Shown: positions 10,199-19,993, numbered from the stretch's first letter. The stretch: 64,000 nucleotides of DNA from Streptomyces halstedii (GCA_000720535.1 JOAZ01000001.1:1-64000); one strand, 5' to 3'. The notes: a model not told the origin generated them from the letters alone. Numbers and translations: made by a program.

Positions 10199-12967
10199 AT
10201 GGCCTCACGTACGTCCGGCAAGGGTTCCCAGGGCGCGGCGGGCACCGGGAAGGCTGCCGGCCGTACCCAGGGGCCGGCCAAGAAAGCCGCCCCCGCCAAG
10301 AAGCCCGCAGCGAAGAAGACCGCGCCCGCGAAGAAGGCCCCCGCCAAGAAGGCGGCGGCCAGGAAGCCGGCGCCCAAACCCGCGCCGTCCCCCACCGGGG
10401 GCGTCTACCGGCTGGCCCGCGCCGTCTGGCTGGGCACCGCCCACGGCGTCGGCGCGGTGTTCCGTTCCATAGGGCGGGGCGCGAAGGGGCTCGACCCCGC
10501 GCACCGCAAGGACGGCCTCGCGCTGCTCCTCCTCGGCCTCGCGCTGATCGTGGCGGCGGGCACCTGGTCGCACCTCCAGGGACCGGTCGGCGATCTCGTC
10601 GAGATGCTGGTCACGGGAGCCTTCGGGCGGCTGGACCTGGTCGTACCCATCCTGCTGGGCGCGGTGGCCGTGCGGCTGATCCTGTATCCGGAGAAGCCCG
10701 AGGCCAACGGCCGTATCGTCATCGGCCTTTCCGCCCTCGTCATCGGGGTGCTCGGCCAGGTGCACATCGCCTGCGGCTCACCCGGCCGGGAGGACGGCAC
10801 CGACGCCATGCAGGGCGCGGGCGGACTCATCGGCTGGGCGGCCTCCAAGCCCCTGATCTTCGCCATGGGGGAGGTCCTCGCCGTCCCGCTGCTCTTGCTG
10901 CTCACCGTCTTCGGCCTGCTGGTCGTCACCGCCACCCCCGTCAACGCGATCCCGCAGCGCTTGCGGCAGCTCGGCGTCCGGCTGGGGCTCGTCGCGCCGC
11001 GGGAGGAGTCCGCGGGCGACACCGACGACGACGAGCGGTACGACGAGCAGTGGCGCGAAGCGCTGCCCGAGCGTTCACCCCGCGCCCCGGGCCGCCGCCA
11101 GGACCACGACGGTGTGTACGACGTGGACCGGGCCGAGGCGGAGCACGCGGGCAAGCGCCGCCGGACCCGCAAGCCGTCCGCGCAACCGGCGATGAACCGA
11201 ACCCTGGACGCGGTGGACGTCGCGGCCGCCGCCGCTGCCGCCCTCGACGGGGCCGTACTCAACGGCATGCCGCCCTCACCGCTCGTCGCCGACCTCACCC
11301 AGGGCGTCTCCACGGACCGCGAGCGCACCGGCGGCACCCCGGTGCCCGGTGCCCGGGCGGCCGAGAAGAGCACACCGGGAGCCCGTGACAAGCCGTCCGG
11401 CGGCTCCGGCGGCGTCCCCGATCTCACCAAGCCCGCCCCCGAGCGTTCCGAGCCGCTGCCGGCGCGCGCCGAACAGCTCCAGCTCTCCGGCGACATCACC
11501 TACGCCCTGCCCTCCCTGGACCTCCTGGAGCGCGGCGGTCCCGGCAAGACGCGCAGCGCGGCCAACGACGCCGTCGTGGCCTCACTGACCAACGTCTTCA
11601 CGGAGTTCAAGGTCGACGCGGCCGTCACCGGCTTCACCCGCGGTCCGACGGTCACCCGGTACGAGGTCGAACTCGGCCCGGCCGTCAAGGTCGAGAGGAT
11701 CACGGCCCTCACCAAGAACATCGCGTACGCGGTGGCGAGCCCGGACGTCCGGATCATCTCCCCGATCCCCGGCAAGTCCGCGGTCGGCATCGAAATCCCC
11801 AACTCCGACCGGGAGATGGTCAACCTCGGTGACGTGCTGCGCCTCGCGGACGCGGCCGAGGACGACCACCCGATGCTGGTGGCGCTCGGCAAGAACGTCG
11901 AGGGCGGCTACGAGATGGCCAACCTGGCGAAGATGCCGCACGTGCTGGTCGCCGGTGCGACCGGTTCCGGCAAGTCCTCCTGCATCAACTGCCTGATCAC
12001 CTCGGTGATGGTCCGGGCGACCCCGGAGGACGTCCGGATGGTGCTCGTGGACCCCAAGCGGGTGGAGCTCACCGCCTACGAGGGCATCCCGCACCTGATC
12101 ACGCCGATCATCACCAACCCGAAGAAGGCCGCCGAGGCCCTCCAGTGGGTCGTCCGGGAGATGGACCTGCGCTACGACGACCTCGCGGCCTACGGCTACC
12201 GGCACATCGACGACTTCAACCACGCCGTGCGCAGCGGCAAGGCCAAGGCGCCCGAGGGCAGCGAGCGGGAGCTCTCGCCCTACCCGTACCTGCTGGTGAT
12301 CGTCGACGAGCTGGCGGACCTGATGATGGTGGCGCCCCGGGACGTCGAGGACTCCATCGTCCGCATCACCCAGCTCGCCCGCGCGGCCGGCATCCACCTG
12401 GTGCTCGCCACGCAGCGTCCCTCGGTGGACGTGGTCACCGGCCTCATCAAGGCCAACGTGCCCTCCCGGCTCGCCTTCGCCACCTCCTCGCTCGCCGACA
12501 GCCGGGTCATCCTCGACCAGCCCGGCGCGGAGAAGCTGATCGGAAAGGGTGACGGGCTGTTCCTGCCGATGGGGGCGAACAAGCCGACCCGCATGCAGGG
12601 GGCCTTCGTCACCGAGGACGAGGTCGCGGCCGTCGTCCAGCACTGCAAGGATCAGATGGCCCCGGTCTTCCGCGAGGACGTGGTGGCGGGGACCAAGCAG
12701 AAGAAGGAGATCGACGAGGACATCGGTGACGACCTGGATCTGCTCTGCCAGGCCGCCGAGCTGGTCGTCTCGACCCAGTTCGGATCCACCTCGATGCTCC
12801 AGCGCAAGCTGAGGGTGGGCTTCGCCAAGGCCGGGAGGCTGATGGACCTGATGGAGTCACGCAACATCGTGGGCCCCAGCGAGGGTTCCAAGGCACGCGA
12901 CGTCCTGGTGAAGGCCGACGAACTCGACGGGGTGTTGGCCGTCATCCGGGGGGAAAACGCTCCGTAG
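10199..12967 (+). CDS. ftsK: DNA translocase FtsK
   Basis: 922 residues. The N-terminus (~1-60) is a Lys/Ala/Pro repeat tail, followed by about four transmembrane helices (~105-260), a variable linker, and the RecA-like motor with Walker A GATGSGKSS (near residue 585) and Walker B LLVIVDELADLMM. A C-terminal gamma winged-helix domain (~850-915; TSMLQRKLRVGFAKAGRLMD) reads orienting DNA sites. It pumps chromosomes across closing septa, which in Streptomyces matters mainly at sporulation. ATG 10199 was chosen: there is no ribosome binding site, but TAACCT lies eight bases upstream, as expected for a leaderless transcript. An in-frame GTG at 10163 is the alternative. Confidence 0.95.
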   Translation: MASRTSGKGSQGAAGTGKAAGRTQGPAKKAAPAKKPAAKKTAPAKKAPAKKAAARKPAPKPAPSPTGGVYRLARAVWLGTAHGVGAVFRSIGRGAKGLDPAHRKDGLALLLLGLALIVAAGTWSHLQGPVGDLVEMLVTGAFGRLDLVVPILLGAVAVRLILYPEKPEANGRIVIGLSALVIGVLGQVHIACGSPGREDGTDAMQGAGGLIGWAASKPLIFAMGEVLAVPLLLLLTVFGLLVVTATPVNAIPQRLRQLGVRLGLVAPREESAGDTDDDERYDEQWREALPERSPRAPGRRQDHDGVYDVDRAEAEHAGKRRRTRKPSAQPAMNRTLDAVDVAAAAAAALDGAVLNGMPPSPLVADLTQGVSTDRERTGGTPVPGARAAEKSTPGARDKPSGGSGGVPDLTKPAPERSEPLPARAEQLQLSGDITYALPSLDLLERGGPGKTRSAANDAVVASLTNVFTEFKVDAAVTGFTRGPTVTRYEVELGPAVKVERITALTKNIAYAVASPDVRIISPIPGKSAVGIEIPNSDREMVNLGDVLRLADAAEDDHPMLVALGKNVEGGYEMANLAKMPHVLVAGATGSGKSSCINCLITSVMVRATPEDVRMVLVDPKRVELTAYEGIPHLITPIITNPKKAAEALQWVVREMDLRYDDLAAYGYRHIDDFNHAVRSGKAKAPEGSERELSPYPYLLVIVDELADLMMVAPRDVEDSIVRITQLARAAGIHLVLATQRPSVDVVTGLIKANVPSRLAFATSSLADSRVILDQPGAEKLIGKGDGLFLPMGANKPTRMQGAFVTEDEVAAVVQHCKDQMAPVFREDVVAGTKQKKEIDEDIGDDLDLLCQAAELVVSTQFGSTSMLQRKLRVGFAKAGRLMDLMESRNIVGPSEGSKARDVLVKADELDGVLAVIRGENAP

Positions 12968-13179
12968 GACCATGCCGGGCAACCGTTCGGCCCGGTCGTA
13001 CGTCAACGTGGAAGGAGGGCGGCGAAATGATGTGTCCGCCGCTCCGTTCCGTGCCCTGCCCAAGGGGCTGTCCGGCGAACCCGATGGCGTACAAAGTCGT
13101 CCCTCCCGGTTGCCCCACCCTTTCGTACCACCCCTAGACTGAACATCCAGCAGGTGGCTCACGCTCGAAAGGCGCCCCC

Positions 13180-13971
13180 GTGTCCATCGGCAACTCCCCC
13201 GAAGACGACCGGCCTTCGATCGGTCACGCGCTTCAGCAGGCTCGTATCGCCGCAGGTCTGACGGTCGAGGAAGTCAGCAGTTCCACCCGGGTGCGCATCC
13301 CCATCGTGCACGCGATCGAGACGGACGACTTCTCCCGCTGCGGCGGCGACGTCTACGCGCGCGGTCACATCCGCATGATCGCCCACGCCGTCCGGCTCGA
13401 CCCCGACCCGTTGATCGCCCGGTACGACGCCGAGCACGGGGGCCGGCCCGCGCCCACCCCCGCGGCGCCGCTGTTCGAGGCGGAGCGCATCCGCTCCGAG
13501 CCCCGCCGTCCCAACTGGACCGCGGCCATGGTCGCGGCCATCGTCGCCGTGGTGGGGTTCGTCGGATTCACGTTCGTCAAGAGCGGCGACGACTCCGGTA
13601 CGGCCCCCGTCGCCGAAGGTTCCACGCCCGACGCCACGGCCCGGCCGACGCCCAGCAAGACCGCCGATCCCAAGCCCGCCCCCTCCGAGAGTGCCATCGC
13701 CGCCGCCCCCCGGGACAAGGTGACCGTCAAGCTCAGCGCCACCGGAAAGAGCTGGATCTCGGCCAAGGACCACAACGGGCGCCAGCTCTTCGACGGCCTG
13801 CTGAACAAGGGCGACTCCAAGACCTTCCAGGACAAGGAGCGGATCGACCTCGTCCTGGGGGACGCCGGTTCCATCGAGCTGTTCGTGAACGGCAAGAAGG
13901 TGGACGACCAGTTCGAGGCGGGACAGGTCGAACGACTCTCCTACACCAAGGGCGACCCCGAGGTCGGCTGA
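13180..13971 (+). CDS. RodZ-like helix-turn-helix membrane protein
   Basis: 263 residues. An N-terminal HTH_25/RodZ-type helix-turn-helix (~12-85; [26 protein letters not shown]), a single transmembrane helix (~110-130), an Ala/Pro/Thr-rich linker and a C-terminal DUF4115-like beta domain (~178-260) outside the membrane. GTG 13180 is preceded by GAAAGG. This family sits between ftsK and rimO in streptomycetes. RodZ proteins connect the cytoskeleton to wall synthesis in rods; in MreB-containing Streptomyces the role is probably in envelope or spore-wall assembly, but that is inference. Confidence 0.85.
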   Translation: MSIGNSPEDDRPSIGHALQQARIAAGLTVEEVSSSTRVRIPIVHAIETDDFSRCGGDVYARGHIRMIAHAVRLDPDPLIARYDAEHGGRPAPTPAAPLFEAERIRSEPRRPNWTAAMVAAIVAVVGFVGFTFVKSGDDSGTAPVAEGSTPDATARPTPSKTADPKPAPSESAIAAAPRDKVTVKLSATGKSWISAKDHNGRQLFDGLLNKGDSKTFQDKERIDLVLGDAGSIELFVNGKKVDDQFEAGQVERLSYTKGDPEVG

Positions 13972-14002
13972 CCTCTCCGTCCCTTCCGCCCCGGTTCTTC
14001 CC

Positions 14003-14035
14003 GGTGAGCGCCCGGCCCGGTGCCGGGCGCTCACC
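14003..14035 (+). terminator. Terminator after the RodZ-like gene
   Basis: Perfect stem GGTGAGCGCCCGGC / GCCGGGCGCTCACC around a CCGGT loop, 32 bases after the stop codon. It separates this gene from rimO. Confidence 0.8.
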
Positions 14036-14134
14036 CGTTTCACGGGCCCCGGGCCGTACACCCGTCCGGTCACTCCCCGTAGCACCCAACCCTGCACGCC
14101 GGGGCGGGGTGCGGGACAAAGTAGTCTTGAGCCC

Positions 14135-15613
14135 ATGCCCGAACGCCGTACCGTCGCCCTTGTCACTCTTGGCTGCGCCCGTAACGAGGTGGACTCGGAG
14201 GAGCTGGCAGGCCGCTTGGCAGCGGACGGCTGGGATCTCGTCGAGGACGCCTCGGACGCGGATGTCGCCGTCGTCAACACCTGTGGATTCGTCGAAGCCG
14301 CCAAGAAGGACTCGGTCGACGCCCTGCTCGAAGCCAACGATCTCAAGGATCACGGCAGAACCCAGGCCGTGGTGGCCGTCGGCTGCATGGCCGAGCGCTA
14401 CGGCAAGGACCTCGCCGAGGCGCTGCCCGAGGCGGACGGAGTCCTCGGCTTCGACGACTACGCCGACATCTCCGACCGCCTCCAGACGATCCTCAACGGC
14501 GGCATCCACGCCTCGCACACCCCGCGTGACCGGCGCAAGCTGCTGCCGATCAGCCCGGCCGAGCGGCAGGACGCCGCCGTCGCGCTGCCCGGCCACGCCC
14601 AGGAGATCGCCCCGGCGCCGGCCGACCTGCCCGAGGGTGTCGCCCCCGTCTCCGGGCCGCGGGCCCCGCTCCGCCGCCGCCTGGGCACCAGCCCGGTGGC
14701 CTCGGTGAAGCTCGCCTCCGGCTGCGACCGCCGCTGCTCCTTCTGCGCCATCCCCTCCTTCCGGGGCTCCTTCATCTCGCGACGCCCCTCGGACGTCCTG
14801 GGGGAGACGCGCTGGCTGGCCGAGCAGGGAGTCAAGGAGGTCATGCTGGTCTCCGAGAACAACACCTCTTACGGCAAGGACCTCGGCGACATCAGGCTCC
14901 TGGAGACCCTGCTGCCCGAGCTCGCCGACGTCGAGGGCATCGAGCGGATCCGCGTCAGCTACCTCCAGCCCGCCGAGATGCGCCCCGGACTGATCGACGT
15001 CCTCACCTCGACACCGAAGGTCGCGCCGTACTTCGACCTGTCCTTCCAGCACTCCGCCCCCGGGGTGCTGAGGGCCATGCGCCGCTTCGGCGACACGGAC
15101 CGTTTCCTGGAGCTCCTGGGCACCATCCGGGGCAAGGCACCGCAGGCCGGCGCCCGGTCGAACTTCATCGTGGGCTTCCCGGGTGAGACCGAGGCCGACC
15201 TCGCGGAGCTGGAACGCTTCCTCACCGGGGCGCGCCTCGACGCCATCGGGGTCTTCGGCTACTCCGACGAGGAGGGCACCGAAGCCGTCGGCTACGAGGA
15301 CAAGCTGCACGCCGACGTGATCGCCGAGCGGCTCGCGCACATCTCGCAGCTGGCCGAGGAGCTGACCTCGCAGCGAGCGGAGGAGCGGGTCGGCGAGACC
15401 CTCCAGGTCCTGGTCGAATCCGTGGAGTCCGAGGAGGACGGACCGGTCGCGGTGGGCCGTGCGGCCCATCAGGCACCGGAAACGGACGGCCAGGTCGTCT
15501 TCACCGCACGCGAGGGCCTCGTCCCGGGCCGTATGGTCGAAGCGAAGGCAGTGGGCACCGAGGGAGTGGACCTCGTGGCCGAACACCACGAGCTTGCGGA
15601 GGCAGCCAGATGA
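14135..15613 (+). CDS. rimO: Ribosomal protein S12 methylthiotransferase RimO
   Basis: 492 residues. An N-terminal UPF0004 domain with its three cluster cysteines (TLGCARN, NTCGF, VGCMAE), a radical-SAM core with CDRRCSFC (Cys197, 201, 204), and a C-terminal TRAM domain (~420-485). RimO adds a methylthio group to an aspartate of ribosomal protein S12 using two [4Fe-4S] clusters and S-adenosylmethionine. The short spacing and RimO-type motifs ([16 protein letters not shown]-like ENNTSYG) separate it from MiaB at 43609. ATG 14135 has TAGTCT about nine bases upstream and no ribosome binding site, so the transcript is probably leaderless. The stop overlaps pgsA. Confidence 0.94.
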   Translation: MPERRTVALVTLGCARNEVDSEELAGRLAADGWDLVEDASDADVAVVNTCGFVEAAKKDSVDALLEANDLKDHGRTQAVVAVGCMAERYGKDLAEALPEADGVLGFDDYADISDRLQTILNGGIHASHTPRDRRKLLPISPAERQDAAVALPGHAQEIAPAPADLPEGVAPVSGPRAPLRRRLGTSPVASVKLASGCDRRCSFCAIPSFRGSFISRRPSDVLGETRWLAEQGVKEVMLVSENNTSYGKDLGDIRLLETLLPELADVEGIERIRVSYLQPAEMRPGLIDVLTSTPKVAPYFDLSFQHSAPGVLRAMRRFGDTDRFLELLGTIRGKAPQAGARSNFIVGFPGETEADLAELERFLTGARLDAIGVFGYSDEEGTEAVGYEDKLHADVIAERLAHISQLAEELTSQRAEERVGETLQVLVESVESEEDGPVAVGRAAHQAPETDGQVVFTAREGLVPGRMVEAKAVGTEGVDLVAEHHELAEAAR

Positions 15614-16524
15614 CGGGAGCCCCGGCATCCGCGGCAGGCGGCTCCGGCGCGACGCCGGTACCCCGCGGCGGCAAGCTGGGCGCGGCGGCCGTCAACCAGG
15701 CCGGCCTGTGGAACATCGCCAACATCCTCACCATGGCGCGGCTCCTGCTGGTCCCGGGCTTCGTCCTGCTGCTCCTGCACAACGGCGGTGACGACCCGGT
15801 CTGGCGCGCGTTCGCCTGGGCGGCCTTCGCCGTGGCGATGATCACGGACCTCTTCGACGGCCATCTCGCACGCACGTACAACCTGGTCACCGACTTCGGG
15901 AAGATCGCCGACCCGATCGCCGACAAGGCGATCATGGGGGCGGCCCTGATCTGTCTGTCCGTCCTGGGGGACCTGCCCTGGTGGATCACCTCGGTCATCC
16001 TGTTCCGGGAGATCGGGATCACCCTCATGCGGTTCTGGGTCATCCGGCACGCGGTGATCCCGGCCAGCCGCGGCGGGAAGCTCAAGACCCTGGCCCAGGG
16101 CACGGCCGCCGGCATGTACGTCCTGGCGTTGACGGGGCCGCTGGCGACCTTGCGTTTCTGGGTGATGATGGCGGCCGTCGCGCTGACCGTCGTCACCGGG
16201 CTCGACTACGTGCGGCAGGCCGTCGTGCTGCGCCGCAGGGGCCTGGCGGCCGAGCGGGCCGCGGCCCTGGAGGCGGTCGTCGCGGCCGCGGACGCCGTGG
16301 AGCCCGACGCGGCCCCCGTCGTGGCCGTGGTGCGGTCCGAGGCGCCCGAGGTGGTCGCCGTGGTGACCGCGGAGACGGGCACGACGGAGGGCGCGAGCCC
16401 CGAGGGCGTGGGCCCCGAGAGCGTGGAAGAAGCGGTCGGGCGTGCCGGTACGGCACCCGGAGCGCCCCAGGGCGCCGGGGAGCAGGTCGCCGGGACCCGT
16501 GGCGCGACGGACGTCGAGCGGTGA
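15610..16524 (+). CDS. pgsA: CDP-diacylglycerol--glycerol-3-phosphate phosphatidyltransferase
   Basis: 304 residues. The CDP-alcohol phosphatidyltransferase motif DG-x2-AR-x8-G-x3-D-x3-D is complete ([22 protein letters not shown]) in a membrane domain with about six helices (~35-205). It makes phosphatidylglycerophosphate, the first step to phosphatidylglycerol and cardiolipin. The start overlaps the rimO stop as ATGA and the stop overlaps pncC as GTGA, so the three are translationally coupled. Residues ~210-304 are an extra low-complexity Ala/Val/Glu tail not needed for the fold. Other CDP-alcohol transferases share the motif; the gene neighbourhood supports PgsA. Confidence 0.9.
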   Translation: MTGAPASAAGGSGATPVPRGGKLGAAAVNQAGLWNIANILTMARLLLVPGFVLLLLHNGGDDPVWRAFAWAAFAVAMITDLFDGHLARTYNLVTDFGKIADPIADKAIMGAALICLSVLGDLPWWITSVILFREIGITLMRFWVIRHAVIPASRGGKLKTLAQGTAAGMYVLALTGPLATLRFWVMMAAVALTVVTGLDYVRQAVVLRRRGLAAERAAALEAVVAAADAVEPDAAPVVAVVRSEAPEVVAVVTAETGTTEGASPEGVGPESVEEAVGRAGTAPGAPQGAGEQVAGTRGATDVER

Positions 16525-17033
16525 CGTCGGCGGCGGCCCGGGTGCTGGGGCGGTTGCGGGAACGCGGTGAGACGCTCGCGGTCGCGGAGTCCCTGACCGG
16601 CGGTCTGGTGGCCGCGGAGCTCACGGCGGTCCCCGGCGCCTCCCACTCCTTCCTGGGGTCCGTCACGGCCTATGCCACGCCCCTGAAGCGGGACGTGCTG
16701 GAGGTGGACGGGGACCTGCTCGCCGAACGCGGCGCGGTGGACCCCGACGTGGCGGCGGCGATGGCCGCCGGAGTACGCCGGGTGCTGGGAGCGGACTGGG
16801 GGGTGTCCACGACGGGGGTCGCCGGACCCGAGCCCCAGGACGGGAAGCCGGTCGGCACCGTCTTCGTGGCGGTCTCCGGACCCGGCGGGGTGCGGAAAAC
16901 CGCCGAGCTGAGGTTGAACGGCGGACGGGCGGACATTCGTAGAGAGAGCGTACGGAGCCTGCTCGAACTGCTCTCGGGCGAACTCGCCGGTAACGCGGGG
17001 GCACAGGATACGGAACAGAACGGGGGGAATTGA
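16521..17033 (+). CDS. pncC: CinA C-terminal-domain protein (nicotinamide-nucleotide amidohydrolase, PncC type)
   Basis: 170 residues, only the CinA C-terminal domain: AESLTGGLVAAELTAVPGAS with the catalytic Ser/Thr region, GSVTAYAT, TGVAGPEPQDGKPVGTVFVAV. This domain deamidates nicotinamide mononucleotide in pyridine nucleotide salvage. The N-terminal molybdopterin-binding-like domain of full-length CinA is missing, as is usual next to pgsA in actinobacteria. GTG 16521 overlaps the pgsA stop (GTGA). The coupling to lipid and tRNA/ribosome genes has no clear functional reason. Confidence 0.88.
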   Translation: MTSAAARVLGRLRERGETLAVAESLTGGLVAAELTAVPGASHSFLGSVTAYATPLKRDVLEVDGDLLAERGAVDPDVAAAMAAGVRRVLGADWGVSTTGVAGPEPQDGKPVGTVFVAVSGPGGVRKTAELRLNGGRADIRRESVRSLLELLSGELAGNAGAQDTEQNGGN

Positions 17034-17142
17034 TGTTTGCAGCCCTGAGTGAACACGACATCGCTCCCCGCACGGCCGCAGCACGAGGCGGTACGGTGGG
17101 GCGTGAAGGATGCGGCTACGCGGTCCGAGGAGGGAGCCACCG

Positions 17143-17526
17143 ATGATTCTGCTCCGTCGCCTGCTGGGTGACGTGCTGCGTCGGCAGCGCCAGCGCCAAG
17201 GCCGTACTCTGCGCGAAGTCTCCTCGTCCGCCCGAGTCTCGCTCGGCTATCTCTCCGAGGTGGAGCGGGGGCAGAAGGAGGCATCCTCCGAACTGCTCTC
17301 CGCCATTTGCGACGCGTTGGACGTACGGATGTCCGAGCTCATGCGTGAAGTGAGCGATGAACTGTCGCTGGCTGAGCTGGCCGAGTCGGCAGCGGCCAGT
17401 GATCCGGTGCCTGTGCCGGTACGCCCGATGCTCAATTCCGTCTCCGTCACATCGGTCACAGGCGTGCCGACGGGACGGGTGACCATCAAGGCGCCCGCGG
17501 AAGCGGTGGATGTCGTCGCCGCCTGA
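17143..17526 (+). CDS. clgR: ClgR-type transcriptional activator
   Basis: 127 residues. An XRE helix-turn-helix (~10-65; [26 protein letters not shown]) with the long recognition region typical of ClgR, followed by a short tail ending VDVVAA. ClgR activates clp protease and lon genes in actinobacteria, and the pgsA-cinA-clgR order is conserved from corynebacteria to Streptomyces. ATG 17143 follows GAGGAGGGAG at the correct distance. The terminal Ala-Ala matches what is known of ClgR being itself a Clp substrate recognised by a C-terminal Ala-Ala, giving negative feedback. A strong terminator follows. Confidence 0.9.
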   Translation: MILLRRLLGDVLRRQRQRQGRTLREVSSSARVSLGYLSEVERGQKEASSELLSAICDALDVRMSELMREVSDELSLAELAESAAASDPVPVPVRPMLNSVSVTSVTGVPTGRVTIKAPAEAVDVVAA

Positions 17527-17548
17527 CCTGCGCGGTTCCTGGTGAACG

Positions 17549-17585
17549 AAAGCCCCGGCCGGCCCTGAAGGGCCGGCCGGGGCTT
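17549..17585 (+). terminator. Terminator after clgR
   Basis: Stem AAAGCCCCGGCCGGCCC / GGGCCGGCCGGGGCTTT with a TGAA-type loop, 23 bases after the clgR stop, ending in TTT. Confidence 0.92.
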
Positions 17586-17739
17586 TGTCGTCCGCAGGTG
17601 TGCCAGGCGGTTCGCGGGGCAGGCGGGGGGTGAGGCAGGGAGGCGTTCTGCGGAACAACCTCCCCGAATGACTCTTTTGTGTGATTTGTGCCATCGTGGA
17701 CGGGTGGTACGCCGCACAGCGATCTGATCGGAGAAGTGG

Positions 17740-18210
17740 ATGTCTGTCGTGAAGAGCCCCCTGTCAGAGAGCGACCGCAAGGTCGTGGGTGACGCCCTGC
17801 AAGGCGCGCTCGTCGACCTGATCGACCTCTCCCTCGTGGCCAAGCAGGTCCACTGGAACGTGGTCGGACCCCGATTCCGGTCCGTTCACCTCCAGCTCGA
17901 CGAGGTCGTGGACACGGCGCGGCAGCACTCGGACACGGTCGCGGAGCGGGCCTCCGCGGTCGGGGTCAACCCCGACGGGCGCTCCAGGACCCTGGCGAAG
18001 ACCACGGCCATCGATGTCGTACCGGACGGCTGGATCAAGGACGCGGACGCGGTACGGGTGCTCGTCGACGCCCTCAAGGTGGTCATCGACCGGATGCGGG
18101 AGAGGATCGAGTCGACCGACGCCCCCGACCCCGTCAGCCAGGACATCCTGATCACGCTGACGGCGGATCTGGAGAAGCACGCGTGGATGTTCCAGGCGGA
18201 GAGCGCCTGA
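17740..18210 (+). CDS. dpsB: Dps-family ferritin-like DNA-binding protein
   Basis: 156 residues, a single ferritin-like four-helix domain. The Dps ferroxidase ligands are visible: His in AKQVHWNVVG and Asp/Glu in HLQLDEVVDTARQHSDTVAERASA. Dps dodecamers oxidise and store iron and compact the nucleoid under stress. The position after clgR is that of dpsB in S. coelicolor, so the symbol rests on synteny. ATG 17740 has GGAGAAGTGG upstream. The preceding ~90 bases are unusually AT-rich for this genome and contain GATT-N15-GGGTGG, a weak resemblance to a SigB-type promoter. A CsbD-like gene follows 44 bases later, probably co-transcribed. Confidence 0.9.
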   Translation: MSVVKSPLSESDRKVVGDALQGALVDLIDLSLVAKQVHWNVVGPRFRSVHLQLDEVVDTARQHSDTVAERASAVGVNPDGRSRTLAKTTAIDVVPDGWIKDADAVRVLVDALKVVIDRMRERIESTDAPDPVSQDILITLTADLEKHAWMFQAESA

Positions 18211-18254
18211 CCGTCCCCGTCCGCAGTACCGGAACCCGAGGAGAGGAGTTCGTC

Positions 18255-18449
18255 ATGACCGACAAGAACGCCATGGACAAGCTCAAGGGCAAGGCCAAGG
18301 AGGCGACCGGGAAGCTGACCGGTGACCGCCGCAAGGAGGCCGAGGGCAAGGGCGACCAGGCGAAGGCGAAGGCGGGCGACGCGATGGACGGAGCCCGCGA
18401 CCGCGCCAAGGGTGTGAAGGACTCGTTGACCGACGACGACGGGCGTTAG
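18255..18449 (+). CDS. CsbD-family stress protein
   Basis: 64 residues, Lys/Asp/Ala-rich and helical (DKLKGKAKEATGKLTGDRRKEAEGKGDQAKAKAGD), the composition of the CsbD family, whose founding member is SigB-controlled in Bacillus. Function is unknown. ATG 18255 has GAGAGGAG upstream. It probably shares the dpsB transcript, which fits a general stress regulon, and a terminator follows. Confidence 0.85.
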   Translation: MTDKNAMDKLKGKAKEATGKLTGDRRKEAEGKGDQAKAKAGDAMDGARDRAKGVKDSLTDDDGR

Positions 18450-18504
18450 TGTCCGCCGCGCGGTCCGTACGCCCTCGGCGTGGGGACCCGCGCCGTCCCT
18501 CTCT

Positions 18505-18533
18505 GTGCCCCCGCCGGTGTCCGGCGGGGGCAC
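18505..18533 (+). terminator. Terminator after the CsbD-like gene
   Basis: Perfect stem GTGCCCCCGCCGG / CCGGCGGGGGCAC with a TGT loop, 55 bases after the stop. Confidence 0.85.
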
Positions 18534-18760
18534 CGTTGTGCGGGGAGTGCGGGACGCGTGTGGGATGCAGACGGGTCGATCGCGGGAGAAACTGCCCAGA
18601 AGTGCGGTGGGCAGGGCGCTCCTGGGGCGGCTGGTGGCTTCCGGTTCCGTGCAGGGCGCGCACTCGTGCCCTGGGCCGTCGTCGCGCACGCCGGTTGTGC
18701 GCCGATGCGCCCTCCCGGCCTGAGACCGGGCCGTACTAGCGTCGGCCGGAGGAGGCAGCC

Positions 18761-19045
18761 ATGGTGCGGCGACGGGTGCCGGCGGTGGTCCTCGGGGGCG
18801 TGTGGTGGTGGGCCGTGCTGCGGCTGGCGCTGGAGCCCGACCACGCGGGCCTGGTCGAGGGCGCGGTGGCGGCGGGCGGATGGGGGCTGAGTCTGTTGCC
18901 GGTGCATGTGGCGGCTACCGTACGGCCCGCCGACGACGGGGAGCCCGTGGGAGACCGGCGGCCTGCGGACGGCGGAGAGCCCGTGGAGGGTGACGGCGCG
19001 CCCGTGGAGGGTGACCGGGCGTTCGTGGAGGATGACCGGGGCTGA
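18761..19045 (+). CDS. Small hypothetical membrane protein with acidic repeat tail
   Basis: 94 residues, unrecognised. The N-terminus has basic residues and one or two hydrophobic segments (~7-27, ~36-53; VVLGGVWWWAVLRLAL). The C-terminal 40 residues are imperfect repeats of a DGEPVEGDR-like unit, also visible as DNA repeats (GTGGAGGGTGAC). A strong GGAGGAGG lies seven bases before ATG 18761, and TACTAG about 25 bases upstream is a plausible -10, so I consider it expressed. It is convergent with the nei-like gene. Confidence 0.6.
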   Translation: MVRRRVPAVVLGGVWWWAVLRLALEPDHAGLVEGAVAAGGWGLSLLPVHVAATVRPADDGEPVGDRRPADGGEPVEGDGAPVEGDRAFVEDDRG

Positions 19046-19107
19046 CCGGAGCGAGGGCCGGCCGCCGGGGGCGCGGGTCCTGCCTGGAGGGGGAGCTGAC
19101 GGTCGCC

Positions 19108-19968
19108 TCAGGGGGTGGGTCCTGCCTGGCAGCCCGGACACCAGTACGTGGGCCGGTTGTCCCGCTCGACTCTCCGTACCGGGGTTCCGCAGCGCAGACA
19201 CGGGTGACCGCCCCTGCCGTAGACGAACAGCCTGTCCCGGAACCGACCGGGCTCATTCCGGGGACCGGGTTCGTGAGAGCGGCCCGCCTCCCGTACGCGG
19301 CTCCGGGCGGAGGTGACGACGGGCGCGGTCGTGGTGCGCACAGGCCGGTCGCGGTTGGCTTCCAGCAGGTGCTGGGCGGTGCGGACCAGGCGGGGCACCG
19401 TGGACGGTGGCAGCTCGCCCACGGGCAGCCAGGGCGTGACGCGGGCCAGGAAGCAGAGCTCGCACATGTAGACATTGCCGATCCCGGCGAGGTTGCGCTG
19501 GTCCAGCAGGGCCTCTCCCAGCGGGCGGCCTGGGGCGGCCAGCAGATTGCGCTCGGCGGTCTCCGGGTCCCAGTCCGGGCCCAGCAGGTCGGGGCCGAGA
19601 TGGCCGACGACCTGCTCCTCGTCCCGGGTGCGGAGCAGCTCCAGCACGGGCAGGCGGTAGCCGACGGCCGTGCGCTCCGCCGTCTGGAGGACGGCACGGA
19701 TCTGATGCGCGGGACCGCCGGTCCAGCGCTCTCCCGGGGCGTAGAGGCGCCAGGCCCCCTCCATCCTCAGATGGCTGTGCAGCGTGAGGCCGCCCTCGAC
19801 GCGGGTGAGGAGGTGCTTCCCGCGCGCGGTGACGTCGAGGACCGTCCGGCCGCTCAGATCGGCCGTGGCGAACTGGGGTACCCGCAGATCCGAACGGGTC
19901 AGGACATGACCCGCCAGCGCGGTGTCGAGACGCCTGGCCGTCTGCAGGACGGTGTCACCTTCGGGCAT
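19108..19968 (-). CDS. nei: Fpg/Nei-family DNA glycosylase (endonuclease VIII type)
   Basis: 286 residues starting MPEGDT, with the catalytic N-terminal Pro and Glu after Met removal. The helix-two-turn-helix region (QRNLAGIGNVYMCELCFL) and a C-terminal zinc finger (HPCLRCGTPV...YWCPGCQ) complete the fold. These enzymes excise oxidised bases and cut the abasic site. The start at 19968 is fixed by the MPEG motif. lhr lies 219 bases upstream on the same strand; lhr-nei pairing is conserved in actinobacteria including mycobacteria. The zinc-finger length and MPEGDT start favour the Nei branch over MutM. Confidence 0.92.
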   Translation of the reverse strand: MPEGDTVLQTARRLDTALAGHVLTRSDLRVPQFATADLSGRTVLDVTARGKHLLTRVEGGLTLHSHLRMEGAWRLYAPGERWTGGPAHQIRAVLQTAERTAVGYRLPVLELLRTRDEEQVVGHLGPDLLGPDWDPETAERNLLAAPGRPLGEALLDQRNLAGIGNVYMCELCFLARVTPWLPVGELPPSTVPRLVRTAQHLLEANRDRPVRTTTAPVVTSARSRVREAGRSHEPGPRNEPGRFRDRLFVYGRGGHPCLRCGTPVRRVERDNRPTYWCPGCQAGPTP

Positions 19969-19993
19969 GCCTCCATCATGCGCGGCCCGGCAC

